Shown here in pieces: positions 1-7,943 of a stretch of DNA of 64,000 nucleotides. The stretch is taken from positions 1-64,000 of the forward strand of contig JAFPBO010000048.1 in the NCBI GenBank assembly GCA_017390475.1. The letters are read 5' to 3'. How positions within the stretch are numbered: position 1 is the first letter of the stretch; each line of letters starts with the position of its first letter. Source of the DNA: Loktanella sp. (GTDB taxonomy: Bacteria > Pseudomonadota > Alphaproteobacteria > Rhodobacterales > Rhodobacteraceae). Position numbers and translations under genes: made by a program. A model generated the notes under the pieces. It was not told the DNA's origin, ran no database searches, and was given only the letters and a program-made list of their open reading frames with translations.

Positions 1-324
1 CCCAACCCACACAGCACCCGATCACCAACAACGTCTGATGCAAAATCAGGGCGCAGATCAGCCGTGCGCTACTGAAACAAGAGAGGCTGCCAACAACTCA
101 TCAAGTGCCAAAACAGGGCGATCATGAATTATTGCGGCTAAGATGCTCCATGAAGAGCGCTTCATCCTTTTATTTCATATATCGTCAGTCTGACGAGCTG
201 ACTACGGGCATAGTTGAAAATGGACTGTGTCAAATCTGAGACAAGTTAAGGCCATCGCGTTACGCGACACTGGCGTCCGCAAGGTCAGCATGCCATTAAT
301 TTCCGTATTACCAAATCATTAAGA
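1..324. other. No recognisable gene; AT-richer leader
   Basis: I see no convincing coding region, RNA gene or clear hairpin terminator here. Base composition is more AT-rich than the core genes further on. It probably contains the promoter for the leucine-rich-repeat gene that follows. Confidence 0.4.
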
Positions 325-1440
325 TTGATTTATAAATTGGACGTTTTAATCGCACTTGCTGTCATTGCTGCAATAGCATGGTTCGTGATCTCCGGCGTCG
401 TACGTCTGCTTTCGCCAACAAATCCAGTTCATCGCGTCGATAGACAGAATGCGCCTAGGCGCAATTCTGTCTCGTCGGTAGACAGCCTCAGTGGCCCTGA
501 AGTTTACAGAATCTGCAAAGAGCGGGGCATGGATGTTCATGACATTTCAGGCATCGAATTTGATCCGGAAGCCTTAAAACGTGTTCGGACTCAATTCGAA
601 CGCAAAGTTCAAGATGGAGAAAACTTTAGTCAAACGTTATCAGAATTGTTTGCTGATGCGATTCTGCAAGAACACCAACTTATATTGAAGGATAATTTAG
701 TTCGCGTCGTGCTGATATGGGCAAAAAAGCACAAGATCGCGCAGTTCAGCGAGTTCATCAGCATGATGAGCGACGAATACCTCACACAGCGACGCGTGCT
801 CCCCAATCATGTGTTGGATAAGATCTATGCACTAGAAACAGTAAGTGCTGCGCGTTCCTTCATGGAAGAGCCAGTTATCAAATACATTCCAGATGCTGTC
901 TTCCAACTTCCAAACTTGAAAACGCTGGTCATGGGCAGAGGTGGCTATGAAGAACTCTACAATGTCAAACTAGAGATGATTCCCCCTGCGATCACAGAGG
1001 CAAAAAATCTTGCAAGCCTGCACCTGCAGCACTGTGGGCTGACTGAGCTGCCAGCCTATCTATTTACGCCAAGCCTGCGGCAACTGAAGATCGGCGCCAA
1101 TGACATTAAGATCATACCAGACGCGATCGGAAAAGCGGTCAACCTCGAAATGCTTACAGCTTGGGGTAACGATCTTGAGTACATCTCTTCTGAGATAGGC
1201 AGTCTGAAGAAGCTGAAAAGGATCGATATCTGGGGAAGCAACCGCCTGATTCTTCCAGAATCCATCGTCAATCTTGGTGATATGGAATATGTCTTTATCG
1301 CCGATGCCAAAGGGCTAACACCTGCACAGGTCACTTGGTTGCGCAAAAATGGAATGCCTGAAGAAGCAATATTCCCCAAGCTGCGGAGTTATGCAGAGCA
1401 GCCAGACAATAATTTGAGTGATGATGATCTGCCGTTTTAA
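325..1440 (+). CDS. Membrane-anchored leucine-rich-repeat protein
   Basis: This 371-residue protein begins with one hydrophobic segment (about residues 6-27, LDVLIALAVIAAIAWFVISG), so it is probably anchored in the inner membrane by its N terminus. A linker and a helical middle domain (about 60-190) of no family I recognise follow. The C-terminal part (about 195-345) shows LxxLxLxxNxLxxLP-type leucine-rich repeats, for example LASLHLQHCGLTELP and LKIGANDIKIIPDAIG, a fold used for protein binding. The start is uncertain: the longest frame opens with TTG and there is no strong ribosome binding site. Codons are AT-richer than in the core genes, and the gene lies near the 3' end of a tRNA gene, which suggests acquired DNA. 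The ligand is unknown. Confidence 0.7.
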   Translation: MIYKLDVLIALAVIAAIAWFVISGVVRLLSPTNPVHRVDRQNAPRRNSVSSVDSLSGPEVYRICKERGMDVHDISGIEFDPEALKRVRTQFERKVQDGENFSQTLSELFADAILQEHQLILKDNLVRVVLIWAKKHKIAQFSEFISMMSDEYLTQRRVLPNHVLDKIYALETVSAARSFMEEPVIKYIPDAVFQLPNLKTLVMGRGGYEELYNVKLEMIPPAITEAKNLASLHLQHCGLTELPAYLFTPSLRQLKIGANDIKIIPDAIGKAVNLEMLTAWGNDLEYISSEIGSLKKLKRIDIWGSNRLILPESIVNLGDMEYVFIADAKGLTPAQVTWLRKNGMPEEAIFPKLRSYAEQPDNNLSDDDLPF

Positions 1441-1486
1441 TAACAGCGCATGTGACTGATCACGAATCGGTCATATATGGGCCGCC

Positions 1487-1597
1487 ATGGAAAAGGTGAA
1501 TGCGAACAAAAAGCGATTTCTCGAAGCACTTGAAGTGATCGCACTTTCGGAACCGGCGCTTAAAGCTCCGGGGCTAAGCGGGAGGTTGGCCACATAG
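1487..1597 (+). pseudogene. Possible remnant of a small helix-turn-helix (terminase small subunit-like) protein
   Basis: A 36-codon frame encodes MEKVNANKKRFLEALEVIAL, then ALKAPGLSGR, then a stop. The pattern KKRFLEAL...A(x)GLS resembles the opening helix-turn-helix of phage terminase small subunits and related homeodomain-like proteins (usually KRxxFLEALaxTGnvsaAarxAGlsR). The expected continuation is missing, so if the resemblance is real this is a decayed fragment. The evidence is one short similarity by eye; chance is possible. Confidence 0.25.
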
Positions 1598-1714
1598 AAC
1601 CCTTAGTTCGTACTGATTTTGACTATCTCAGACGGTAAATTTCAATCGCATTTGCCCACAACGTCCCATGAACCTTAGCAAACTTTGTAAATCTAAAGTA
1701 ACTCATTGAAAACA

Positions 1715-1789
1715 TGGTGGGTGATAAGGGATTTGAACCCCTGACATCTTCGATGTGAACGAAGCGCTCTACCACTGAGCTAATCACCC
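1715..1789 (-). tRNA. tRNA-Val(CAC)
   Basis: Read on the minus strand, a full cloverleaf can be drawn: acceptor GGGTGAT/ATCACCC, D arm GCTC...GAGC, anticodon stem CTTCG/CGAAG with loop TTCACAT, and T arm AGGGG-TTCAAAT-CCCTT. The CCA end is encoded (TGG at 1715-1717). Loop position 34-36 reads CAC, which decodes GTG (valine). The gene is 75 nucleotides including CCA. Its 3' end points toward the AT-rich segment 1-1714, the usual side for island integration. Confidence 0.95.
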
Positions 1790-1802
1790 GCTGGGCTGGG
1801 GT

Positions 1803-2138
1803 TTAGTCATCCTCGCCGTCAGTTGCAAGACCGGTTGTGACGATTTGCGCGGCATCTTTGGGCGTGCGCAGTTTCAGGGTAAAGACCTGTGAACCTTCAC
1901 CCAGATCCTTGGTTTTCTGCACCCGGATCTTGCCCAAAGGCGGCAGAACCACTTCATCACCGCGTGCAATCGCCTCGCCGATGATCGCCAGTGCAGCGTC
2001 CACGGCGGCTTTGGCGTCGCGCTTTTTCAGCGTCGTGCGGGCGACGATCTGATCAAGCAGATCTGGCTTTTTGAACGGTGCGCCTGCGTCATTATCCGCT
2101 GCGGTCGTTGCGATCTCGTCGGGCATGTTGGTAACCAT
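1803..2138 (-). CDS. HU/IHF-family DNA-binding protein
   Basis: This 111-residue protein carries an HU/IHF-type bacterial histone-like fold from about residue 24: helices with LLDQIVARTTLKKRDAKAAVDAALAIIGEAI, then GDEVVLPPLGKIRV at the start of the beta arms. It differs from canonical HU in an acidic N-terminal extension (about 20 residues) and in lacking the GRNP motif at the arm tip; here that region reads RTPKDA. A divergent HU paralogue with a nucleoid or regulatory role is therefore more likely than the main HU. A clear ribosome binding site (GGAGAG) precedes the ATG. It lies between tRNA-Val and lon; lon followed by an HU gene is a common order in proteobacteria. Confidence 0.85.
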   Translation of the reverse strand: MVTNMPDEIATTAADNDAGAPFKKPDLLDQIVARTTLKKRDAKAAVDAALAIIGEAIARGDEVVLPPLGKIRVQKTKDLGEGSQVFTLKLRTPKDAAQIVTTGLATDGEDD

Positions 2139-2197
2139 ATTACTCTCCTGAATTTACACACGCCCGACCCTAACATCTTTCCTGTCCGGGAAAAGCG

Positions 2198-2226
2198 AAA
2201 GGCGCGCCCTTGCGGTGCGCGCCTTT
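2198..2226 (-). terminator. Rho-independent terminator after lon
   Basis: Arms AAAGGCGCGC and GCGCGCCTTT enclose a 9-base loop. On the minus strand the hairpin is followed by a short T-rich stretch (CGCTTTT). It sits 20 bases past the lon stop codon. Confidence 0.75.
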
Positions 2227-2245
2227 GCCATTCATGTGGTGTCGG

Positions 2246-4651
2246 TCAATGCGCGCGCGCGGATTCCTGTGGTGTGCCCGCTTTCAGGGCAGCGGCGGCG
2301 GCTTCTTCTGCCGCTTCGTCCCATTCGATGGGTTCAGGTTTGCGCACAAGGGCGTGTTCCAACACCTCTGACACATGGCTGACCGGGATGATCGTCAACC
2401 CCTCCTTCACGTTATCAGGGATATCGGGCAGGTCACGCGCGTTTTCCTGCGGGATCAGCACGGTTTTGATACCCCCCCGCAAGGCGGCGAGCAGTTTTTC
2501 CTTCAAACCCCCAATCGGCATCGCATTGCCGCGCAAGGACACCTCGCCGGTCATGGCGATATCGCGCCGCACCGGGATTTGCGTCAGGACCGATACGATG
2601 GATGTAACCATGGCCAGACCCGCCGATGGCCCGTCCTTTGGTGTGGCCCCGTCCGGGACGTGGACGTGGATGTCGATCGTGTCGAATTTGGTCGGCTTCA
2701 CACCGATTTCAGGCGCGATCGAGCGGACATAGCTGGAGGCTGCGTCGATGGATTCCTTCATCACATCGCCGAGTTTACCCGTCGTCTTCATCCGGCCTTT
2801 GCCCGGCAGGCGCAGGGCTTCGATGTTCAGCAATTCGCCACCGACCGATGTCCATGCAAGCCCGGTAACCACACCGATCTGATCGCTTTCCTCTGCCAGA
2901 CCAAAGCGGTGCTTTTCCACGCCAAGGAAATCGTTGAGGTTCGCCGCGTTGACGGTGATGACCTCTGCCTCTTTCTTCACGATCTGGGTCACGGCTTTGC
3001 GTGCTACCTTAGCCAGTTCACGTTCCAGATTCCGCACCCCCGCTTCGCGGGTATAGACCCGCACCATGGCCAGCAGCGCATCATCGGCCACGCTGAATTC
3101 CTTGGCGCGCAACCCATGGTTTTTCATGACCTTAGGCAGCAGATGCTGTTTGGCGATCTCGACCTTTTCATCCTCGGTATAGCCCGACAGGGTGATGATC
3201 TCCATCCGGTCCAACAGCGGCCCCGGCATGTTATAGCTGTTCGCCGTGGTCAGGAACATTACGTTCGACAGGTCATATTCGACCTCAAGATAATGGTCGA
3301 CGAATGTCGCGTTCTGTTCCGGATCCAGCACCTCCAGCATCGCCGACGCGGGATCACCCCGGAAATCCTGCCCCATCTTGTCGATTTCATCGAGCAGGAT
3401 CAGTGGGTTGGTGGTTTTCGCCTTTTTCAGCGCCTGAATGATCTTGCCGGGCATGGAGCCGATATAGGTCCGGCGGTGACCACGGATTTCAGATTCATCG
3501 CGCACGCCACCCAGCGAAATGCGGATGAATTCGCGCCCAGTCGCTTTTGCCACGGATTTACCAAGGCTGGTTTTGCCCACGCCGGGAGGGCCGACCAGAC
3601 ACATGATCGGGCCTTTCAGCTTGGCAGAGCGTTGCTGCACCGCCAGATATTCGACGATGCGTTCCTTGACCTTTTCCAGCCCGTAATGGTCGGCATCCAG
3701 GATCGCCTGAGCTTTGTGCAGGTCTTTCTTGGTGCGCGATTTCACGTTCCATGGCAGGCCCAGAATCCAATCCATATAATTGCGCACCACGGTCGCCTCG
3801 GCGCTCATGGGAGACATGGATTTCAGTTTCTTCAGCTCGGCATCCACCTTTTCACGGGCCTCTTTGCTCAGCTTGGTTTCGGCGATCTTGGCTTCGAGTT
3901 CGGCGACTTCATTCTGGCCGTCTTCGCCATCGCCCAATTCCTTCTGAATCGCCTTCATCTGTTCGTTCAGATAATATTCGCGCTGTGTGCGTTCCATCTG
4001 CGATTTCACACGGGTCTTGATCTTGCGTTCGACCTGCAGCACGGACATTTCGCCCTGCATCAACCCATAAACCTTTTCCAGCCGTTCGGCGACGGACAGG
4101 GTTTCCAGCAGCGCCTGTTTCTGCGCGACTTCAATGCCCAGATGCCCGGCGACCAGATCGGCGAGTTTCGCAGGCTCGGTCGCATCACTAACTGCGGCCA
4201 TCGCCTCTTCGGGAATATTTTTCTTGACCTTGGCGTAGCGTTCGAATTCCGACGCAACATTGCGCACCAGCGCCTCAACCTCGGTCGCATCGCCGGGTTC
4301 TTCGGTCAGATATTCGGCGGTCGCCTCGAAGAACGACTCGTTGGGTACAAAGCCGGTGATCTGCACACGGCTACGCCCTTCGACCAGCACTTTGACGGTG
4401 CCGTCGGGCAGTTTCAGCAATTGCAAAACATTGGCCAGCACGCCGTTTTTATAGATGCCGTCCTGATCAGGATCATCCTGACCCGGGTCGATCTGGCTCG
4501 ACAGCAGGATCTGCTTGTCGTCCTGCATCACCTCTTCCAAGGCGCGGACGGATTTGTCGCGGCCCACGAACAGGGGGACGATCATGTGGGGGAATACCAC
4601 GATGTCGCGCAATGGCAGGACGGGGTAAGATGAACTCAGTGGTTCTTGCAT
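2246..4651 (-). CDS. lon: ATP-dependent endopeptidase Lon
   Basis: Lon is the cytoplasmic AAA+ serine protease that degrades misfolded and regulatory proteins. The chosen ATG at 4651 gives 801 residues beginning MQEPLSSSYPVLPLRDIVVF, the usual LonA opening, and has an AAGGAAAAG ribosome binding site; a longer frame to 4741 has no such support. Order of domains: substrate-binding N domain (about 10-200), coiled coil, AAA+ module with Walker A GPPGVGKT near residue 355 and Walker B ILLDEIDK, then the protease domain with the Ser-Lys dyad S676 (DGPSAG) and K719 (GGLKEK). The C terminus has an Ala/Glu-rich tail. It is transcribed alone, with a terminator before the HU-like gene. Confidence 0.98.
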   Translation of the reverse strand: MQEPLSSSYPVLPLRDIVVFPHMIVPLFVGRDKSVRALEEVMQDDKQILLSSQIDPGQDDPDQDGIYKNGVLANVLQLLKLPDGTVKVLVEGRSRVQITGFVPNESFFEATAEYLTEEPGDATEVEALVRNVASEFERYAKVKKNIPEEAMAAVSDATEPAKLADLVAGHLGIEVAQKQALLETLSVAERLEKVYGLMQGEMSVLQVERKIKTRVKSQMERTQREYYLNEQMKAIQKELGDGEDGQNEVAELEAKIAETKLSKEAREKVDAELKKLKSMSPMSAEATVVRNYMDWILGLPWNVKSRTKKDLHKAQAILDADHYGLEKVKERIVEYLAVQQRSAKLKGPIMCLVGPPGVGKTSLGKSVAKATGREFIRISLGGVRDESEIRGHRRTYIGSMPGKIIQALKKAKTTNPLILLDEIDKMGQDFRGDPASAMLEVLDPEQNATFVDHYLEVEYDLSNVMFLTTANSYNMPGPLLDRMEIITLSGYTEDEKVEIAKQHLLPKVMKNHGLRAKEFSVADDALLAMVRVYTREAGVRNLERELAKVARKAVTQIVKKEAEVITVNAANLNDFLGVEKHRFGLAEESDQIGVVTGLAWTSVGGELLNIEALRLPGKGRMKTTGKLGDVMKESIDAASSYVRSIAPEIGVKPTKFDTIDIHVHVPDGATPKDGPSAGLAMVTSIVSVLTQIPVRRDIAMTGEVSLRGNAMPIGGLKEKLLAALRGGIKTVLIPQENARDLPDIPDNVKEGLTIIPVSHVSEVLEHALVRKPEPIEWDEAAEEAAAAALKAGTPQESARAH

Positions 4652-4766
4652 GGTCTTTTCCTTTTCTGGCAGAACGCCCCTGCCCCGAGATATCGGCAGC
4701 GTGGCGCGTCCCCTCTTAGAGATGATAAATGGGGCTGACATTGGGGCCTGTCAACCAGCCGTTACT

Positions 4767-5897
4767 TTAGAGCGGATCGATATCACCCTGCGCGCGGGTG
4801 GCGTGAAAATCTGCCTCCCATGCAGCAAAGCTGCCGGTCGCGATGGCGTCACGCATCCCGGCCATGATTTCCTGAAAATAATGCAGGTTGTGCCAGGTCA
4901 GCAGCATGCCCGAGATCATTTCCTGCGACCGGAACACGTGATGCAGGTAAGCGCGGGAATAACTGGCGCAGGCGGGACAGGTGCAGTTTTCGTCCAGGGG
5001 GCGCGGGTCATCGGCATGGCGCGCGTTCTTGATATTCACGACGCCGTGGCGGGTGAACACTTGGCCCGTGCGGCCGGAACGGGACGGCAGCACGCAATCC
5101 ATCATATCAATGCCACGTTTGACCGCGCCGACGATATCGTCCGGCTTGCCGACGCCCATCAGGTAGCGTGGTTTGTCTTCGGGCAATTGGTCGGGGGCGA
5201 AATCGAGGACATTGAACATCGCCTCCTGCCCCTCGCCCACCGCCAGACCGCCCACTGCATATCCGTCGAACTCGATGGCGCGCAGCGCCTGCGCCGATTC
5301 CTCGCGCAGATCCTGTTCGAGGCCACCTTGCTGGATGCCGAATAACGCATGGCCCGGGCGGTCGCCAAAGGCATCGCGGGACCTTTGCGCCCATCGCATC
5401 GACAGATCCATGCTCGATCTGATCCGGTCGCGGTCGGCGGGCAAGGCAGGGCATTCATCGAAACACATCACGATATCGGACCCGAGCAGCGCCTGAATTT
5501 CCATAGACCGTTCCGGCGTCAGGTGATGGCTGGACCCGTCAATATGGCTTTTGAAGGTGACACCTTCCTCGGTCAATTTACGCAATCCCGCCAAGGACAT
5601 GACCTGAAACCCGCCGCTGTCGGTCAGGATCGGCTTGTCCCAGTTCATGAATTTATGCAGCCCGCCTAGACGCGCGATCCGCTCTGCCGTGGGGCGCAGC
5701 ATCAGGTGATAGGTATTGCCCAGCAGGATATCCGCGCCCGTCGCCGCGACACTTTCCGGCAGCATCGCCTTGACCGTCGCCGCCGTTCCGACCGGCATGA
5801 AGGCAGGCGTGCGGATCACACCGCGTGGTGTGCTGATGGCCCCGGTGCGCGCCTTGCCATCGGTAGCGTTCAGTTGGAACGAAAAACGGTCAGTCAT
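4767..5897 (-). CDS. tgt: Queuine tRNA-ribosyltransferase (tRNA-guanine transglycosylase)
   Basis: Tgt exchanges guanine-34 for the queuine precursor preQ1 in tRNAs with GUN anticodons. The 376-residue product has the TIM-barrel hallmarks: the general base D93 in [12 protein letters not shown], the nucleophile D267 in [15 protein letters not shown], and the zinc site C305, C307, C310 and H336 (CTCPAC...LTWHNLHY). The ATG at 5897 (MTDRFSFQL) was preferred over an upstream start because an AAGGA site lies in front of it and it matches usual family starts. It is divergent from the SufT-like gene. No queA is in the window. Confidence 0.97.
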   Translation of the reverse strand: MTDRFSFQLNATDGKARTGAISTPRGVIRTPAFMPVGTAATVKAMLPESVAATGADILLGNTYHLMLRPTAERIARLGGLHKFMNWDKPILTDSGGFQVMSLAGLRKLTEEGVTFKSHIDGSSHHLTPERSMEIQALLGSDIVMCFDECPALPADRDRIRSSMDLSMRWAQRSRDAFGDRPGHALFGIQQGGLEQDLREESAQALRAIEFDGYAVGGLAVGEGQEAMFNVLDFAPDQLPEDKPRYLMGVGKPDDIVGAVKRGIDMMDCVLPSRSGRTGQVFTRHGVVNIKNARHADDPRPLDENCTCPACASYSRAYLHHVFRSQEMISGMLLTWHNLHYFQEIMAGMRDAIATGSFAAWEADFHATRAQGDIDPL

Positions 5898-6015
5898 CGC
5901 GTGATCCTTTTGCTGGCAAGTCCTATGCCGCAATGACACGGCTTTGGAAAGCCCGCCCCTTTACGCCCCGGCCTGTGAACCCTATATGTTTGCTCAGGAA
6001 TACGGGGAAATTCAG

Positions 6016-6378
6016 ATGACCAATGCCAATGCCCAGCTTGAAGGTACACCGCTGATCGTGCCATCGACCACCGACCATCCGCTTTATGAGGATGTGGTGC
6101 AGGCCTGTCGGTCGGTCTATGACCCTGAAATCCCGGTCAATATCTTTGACCTTGGGCTGATCTACACAATTGATATCAAAGAAGATAACGCCGTCAGTAT
6201 CATCATGACCCTGACAGCACCTGGCTGTCCGGTGGCCGGTGAAATGCCCGGCTGGGTCGCCGATGCGGTCGAACCCCTGCCCGGTGTAAAACAAGTGGAC
6301 GTCGAAATGACGTTCGAGCCGCAATGGGGCATGGAAATGATGTCCGATGAAGCACGGCTGGAACTGGGCTTCATGTAA
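6016..6378 (+). CDS. SufT-like MIP18/DUF59 iron-sulfur assembly protein
   Basis: This 120-residue protein belongs to the MIP18 (DUF59) family, which helps mature iron-sulfur proteins in the cytoplasm; SufT and the MRP/Cia proteins carry the same fold. Typical signatures are SVYDPEIPVNIFDLGLIY (about 35-52), VSIIMTLTAPGCPVAGEMPGW with the conserved reactive cysteine in TAPGCP, and VDVEMTFEPQW near the end. The ATG at 6016 follows a GGGGA site; an earlier in-frame ATG would add an unconserved leader. It is followed by a terminator-like hairpin and an IscA-type gene, supporting a role in cluster assembly. The rest of the suf operon is not in this window. Confidence 0.88.
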   Translation: MTNANAQLEGTPLIVPSTTDHPLYEDVVQACRSVYDPEIPVNIFDLGLIYTIDIKEDNAVSIIMTLTAPGCPVAGEMPGWVADAVEPLPGVKQVDVEMTFEPQWGMEMMSDEARLELGFM

Positions 6379-6380
6379 AT

Positions 6381-6400
6381 AGCAAAGGATTTCCTTTGCT
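6381..6400 (+). terminator. Perfect hairpin after the SufT-like gene
   Basis: Arms AGCAAAGGA and TCCTTTGCT are perfect reverse complements with a 2-base centre, starting 2 bases after the stop codon and followed by TTCATT. The T-run is short, so it may attenuate or stabilise rather than fully terminate. Confidence 0.5.
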
Positions 6401-6520
6401 TTCATTCCTAGCAAGTAAATTTGATCGCGTCACAGCAAAGCGCTGCGCTGCTGTCGGCCAGCGCTTGGAATCCTGCAGCAAAGCCCCTAGGTTAGGTGTA
6501 TCGACCAAAGAGGTATCCCC

Positions 6521-6883
6521 ATGTTCGGCATTCCCGGCAAACAAGCTGTCACCATCACTGACAAAGCCGCTTCCCAGATCGCGCGGCTGATGGCCAAGGA
6601 CAATCACCAAGGCCTGCGGATCGGCGTCAAAAAGGGCGGCTGCGCAGGCATGGAATACACCATGAACTACGTGACCGAGGTTGACCCGCTGGATGAAGTC
6701 GTCGAACAGAACGGCGCGCGGGTGATGATCGCGCCCATGGCGCAGATGTTCCTGTTCGGGACCGAGATTGATTATGAAACCTCGCTGCTGGAATCCGGAT
6801 TCAAATTCCGCAATCCGAATGTGGTTGATGCATGCGGTTGCGGTGAATCGATCAAATTTGCTGACGATATCGCGCAGCGCTGA
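6521..6883 (+). CDS. HesB/IscA-type iron-sulfur cluster carrier
   Basis: A-type carrier proteins accept and hand on Fe-S clusters. This 120-residue protein has the three invariant cysteines of the family: C41 in GGCAGMEY, and C105 and C107 in DACGCGES near the C terminus. Length and layout match SufA/IscA/ErpA proteins; I cannot say which paralogue it is. A GAGG site sits upstream of the ATG. It lies 142 bases downstream of the SufT-like gene on the same strand and just upstream of tpiA. Confidence in the family is high and in the exact role moderate. Confidence 0.92.
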   Translation: MFGIPGKQAVTITDKAASQIARLMAKDNHQGLRIGVKKGGCAGMEYTMNYVTEVDPLDEVVEQNGARVMIAPMAQMFLFGTEIDYETSLLESGFKFRNPNVVDACGCGESIKFADDIAQR

Positions 6884-6908
6884 CCCCAAGACAGGATAGG
6901 ACAACCGC

Positions 6909-7631
6909 ATGCGCCGCAAACTCGCCGCCGGAAACTGGAAGATGAACGGGCTGCGCGCCGATCTGGCAGAGCTGGAAAACCTGCCACAGGATCAAGGCGT
7001 TGATGTGCTGATCTGCCTGCCCACAACGCTGATCCCGGCGGCGCGCGACCTGCCTTTGGCGATTGGTGGGCAGGACTGCCATGCAGCAACGCATGGTGCC
7101 CATACCGGCGATATTTCTGCCCCGATGCTGGTGGATGCAGGAGCCACCTATGTGCTGACCGGCCATTCCGAACGGCGCAGCGATCACGGCGAAACCGACG
7201 CCGATGTCGCCGCCAAGTCCAAGGCCGCCCATGAAACCGGTCTCATAACGATCATCTGCATCGGCGAAACACTGGCGATCCGCGCGGCGGGCACGACGCT
7301 TGATATCATTGATGGACAACTCGCCAAGTCGGTCCCCGATTGCGCCACTGCCGAAAACACGTTGATCGCCTATGAACCTGTCTGGGCTATCGGCACCGGT
7401 AAGGTCCCCAGCACCGATCAGATTGCCGAAGTACATGCCCATATCCACGCCCGCCTTGCCGAAAGGTTTAGCGACGGTGCCGATTTCGGGATTCTTTACG
7501 GCGGATCGGTGAAATCCAGCAACGCAGCCGAAATCTTTGCCGTGCCGCATGTCACAGGCGCGCTGGTCGGCGGTGCAAGCCTGAAGGCCGCTGATTTCGC
7601 GCCAATCGTCACGGCGCTGGCTGCAAGCTAA
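6909..7631 (+). CDS. tpiA: Triosephosphate isomerase
   Basis: TpiA interconverts glyceraldehyde-3-phosphate and dihydroxyacetone phosphate in glycolysis and gluconeogenesis. The 240-residue protein has all catalytic residues: N9 and K11 (AAGNWKMNG), H86 (LTGHSERR) and E156 (AYEPVWAIGTGK), plus the phosphate-binding YGGSVKSSN loop. It is slightly shorter than the usual 250 residues, with trimmed loops in the first third. It begins 26 bases after the IscA-type gene. Confidence 0.97.
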   Translation: MRRKLAAGNWKMNGLRADLAELENLPQDQGVDVLICLPTTLIPAARDLPLAIGGQDCHAATHGAHTGDISAPMLVDAGATYVLTGHSERRSDHGETDADVAAKSKAAHETGLITIICIGETLAIRAAGTTLDIIDGQLAKSVPDCATAENTLIAYEPVWAIGTGKVPSTDQIAEVHAHIHARLAERFSDGADFGILYGGSVKSSNAAEIFAVPHVTGALVGGASLKAADFAPIVTALAAS

Positions 7632-7943
7632 CCCATCGTCGCCTCAATATCCCTGCCCGAGGCCAATCGCCATCGACTTTAACCGTCTGAAATAAATCAC
7701 CTTTTTGGCTGCTGTGGTTTTCACGGCGTCACAGTGTCGTGCGCCATTTGAGGCGCAAGTAAACATCCCGGATATGGGGCCTCAGCCCAGATGCGGTCTA
7801 TCGTCGAATAATCGCGTTACAACCGACACCAGGCTCTTGGACACGATCCAGGCGCCTGACCGCTGCTCATTATTCACGCAGTTCGATGCGATAAAAAGGG
7901 ACCGGTTCAACGAACAACTCAATCAATCTCGTTTCACCACTCA
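7632..7943. other. 312-base gap between convergent genes, no gene seen
   Basis: The gap separates tpiA (+) from the TRAP permease gene (-). A frame opening at 7705 runs into the permease and is its antisense, with no recognisable protein content. No strong hairpin plus T-run was found. Confidence 0.5.

Noticed and set aside
2375-4633. A 752-codon open frame on the plus strand opposite lon
   Set aside because: Exact antisense of a well-supported lon gene; its translation is His/Gln/Arg-rich with no family motif, as expected from the GC-rich third positions of lon.
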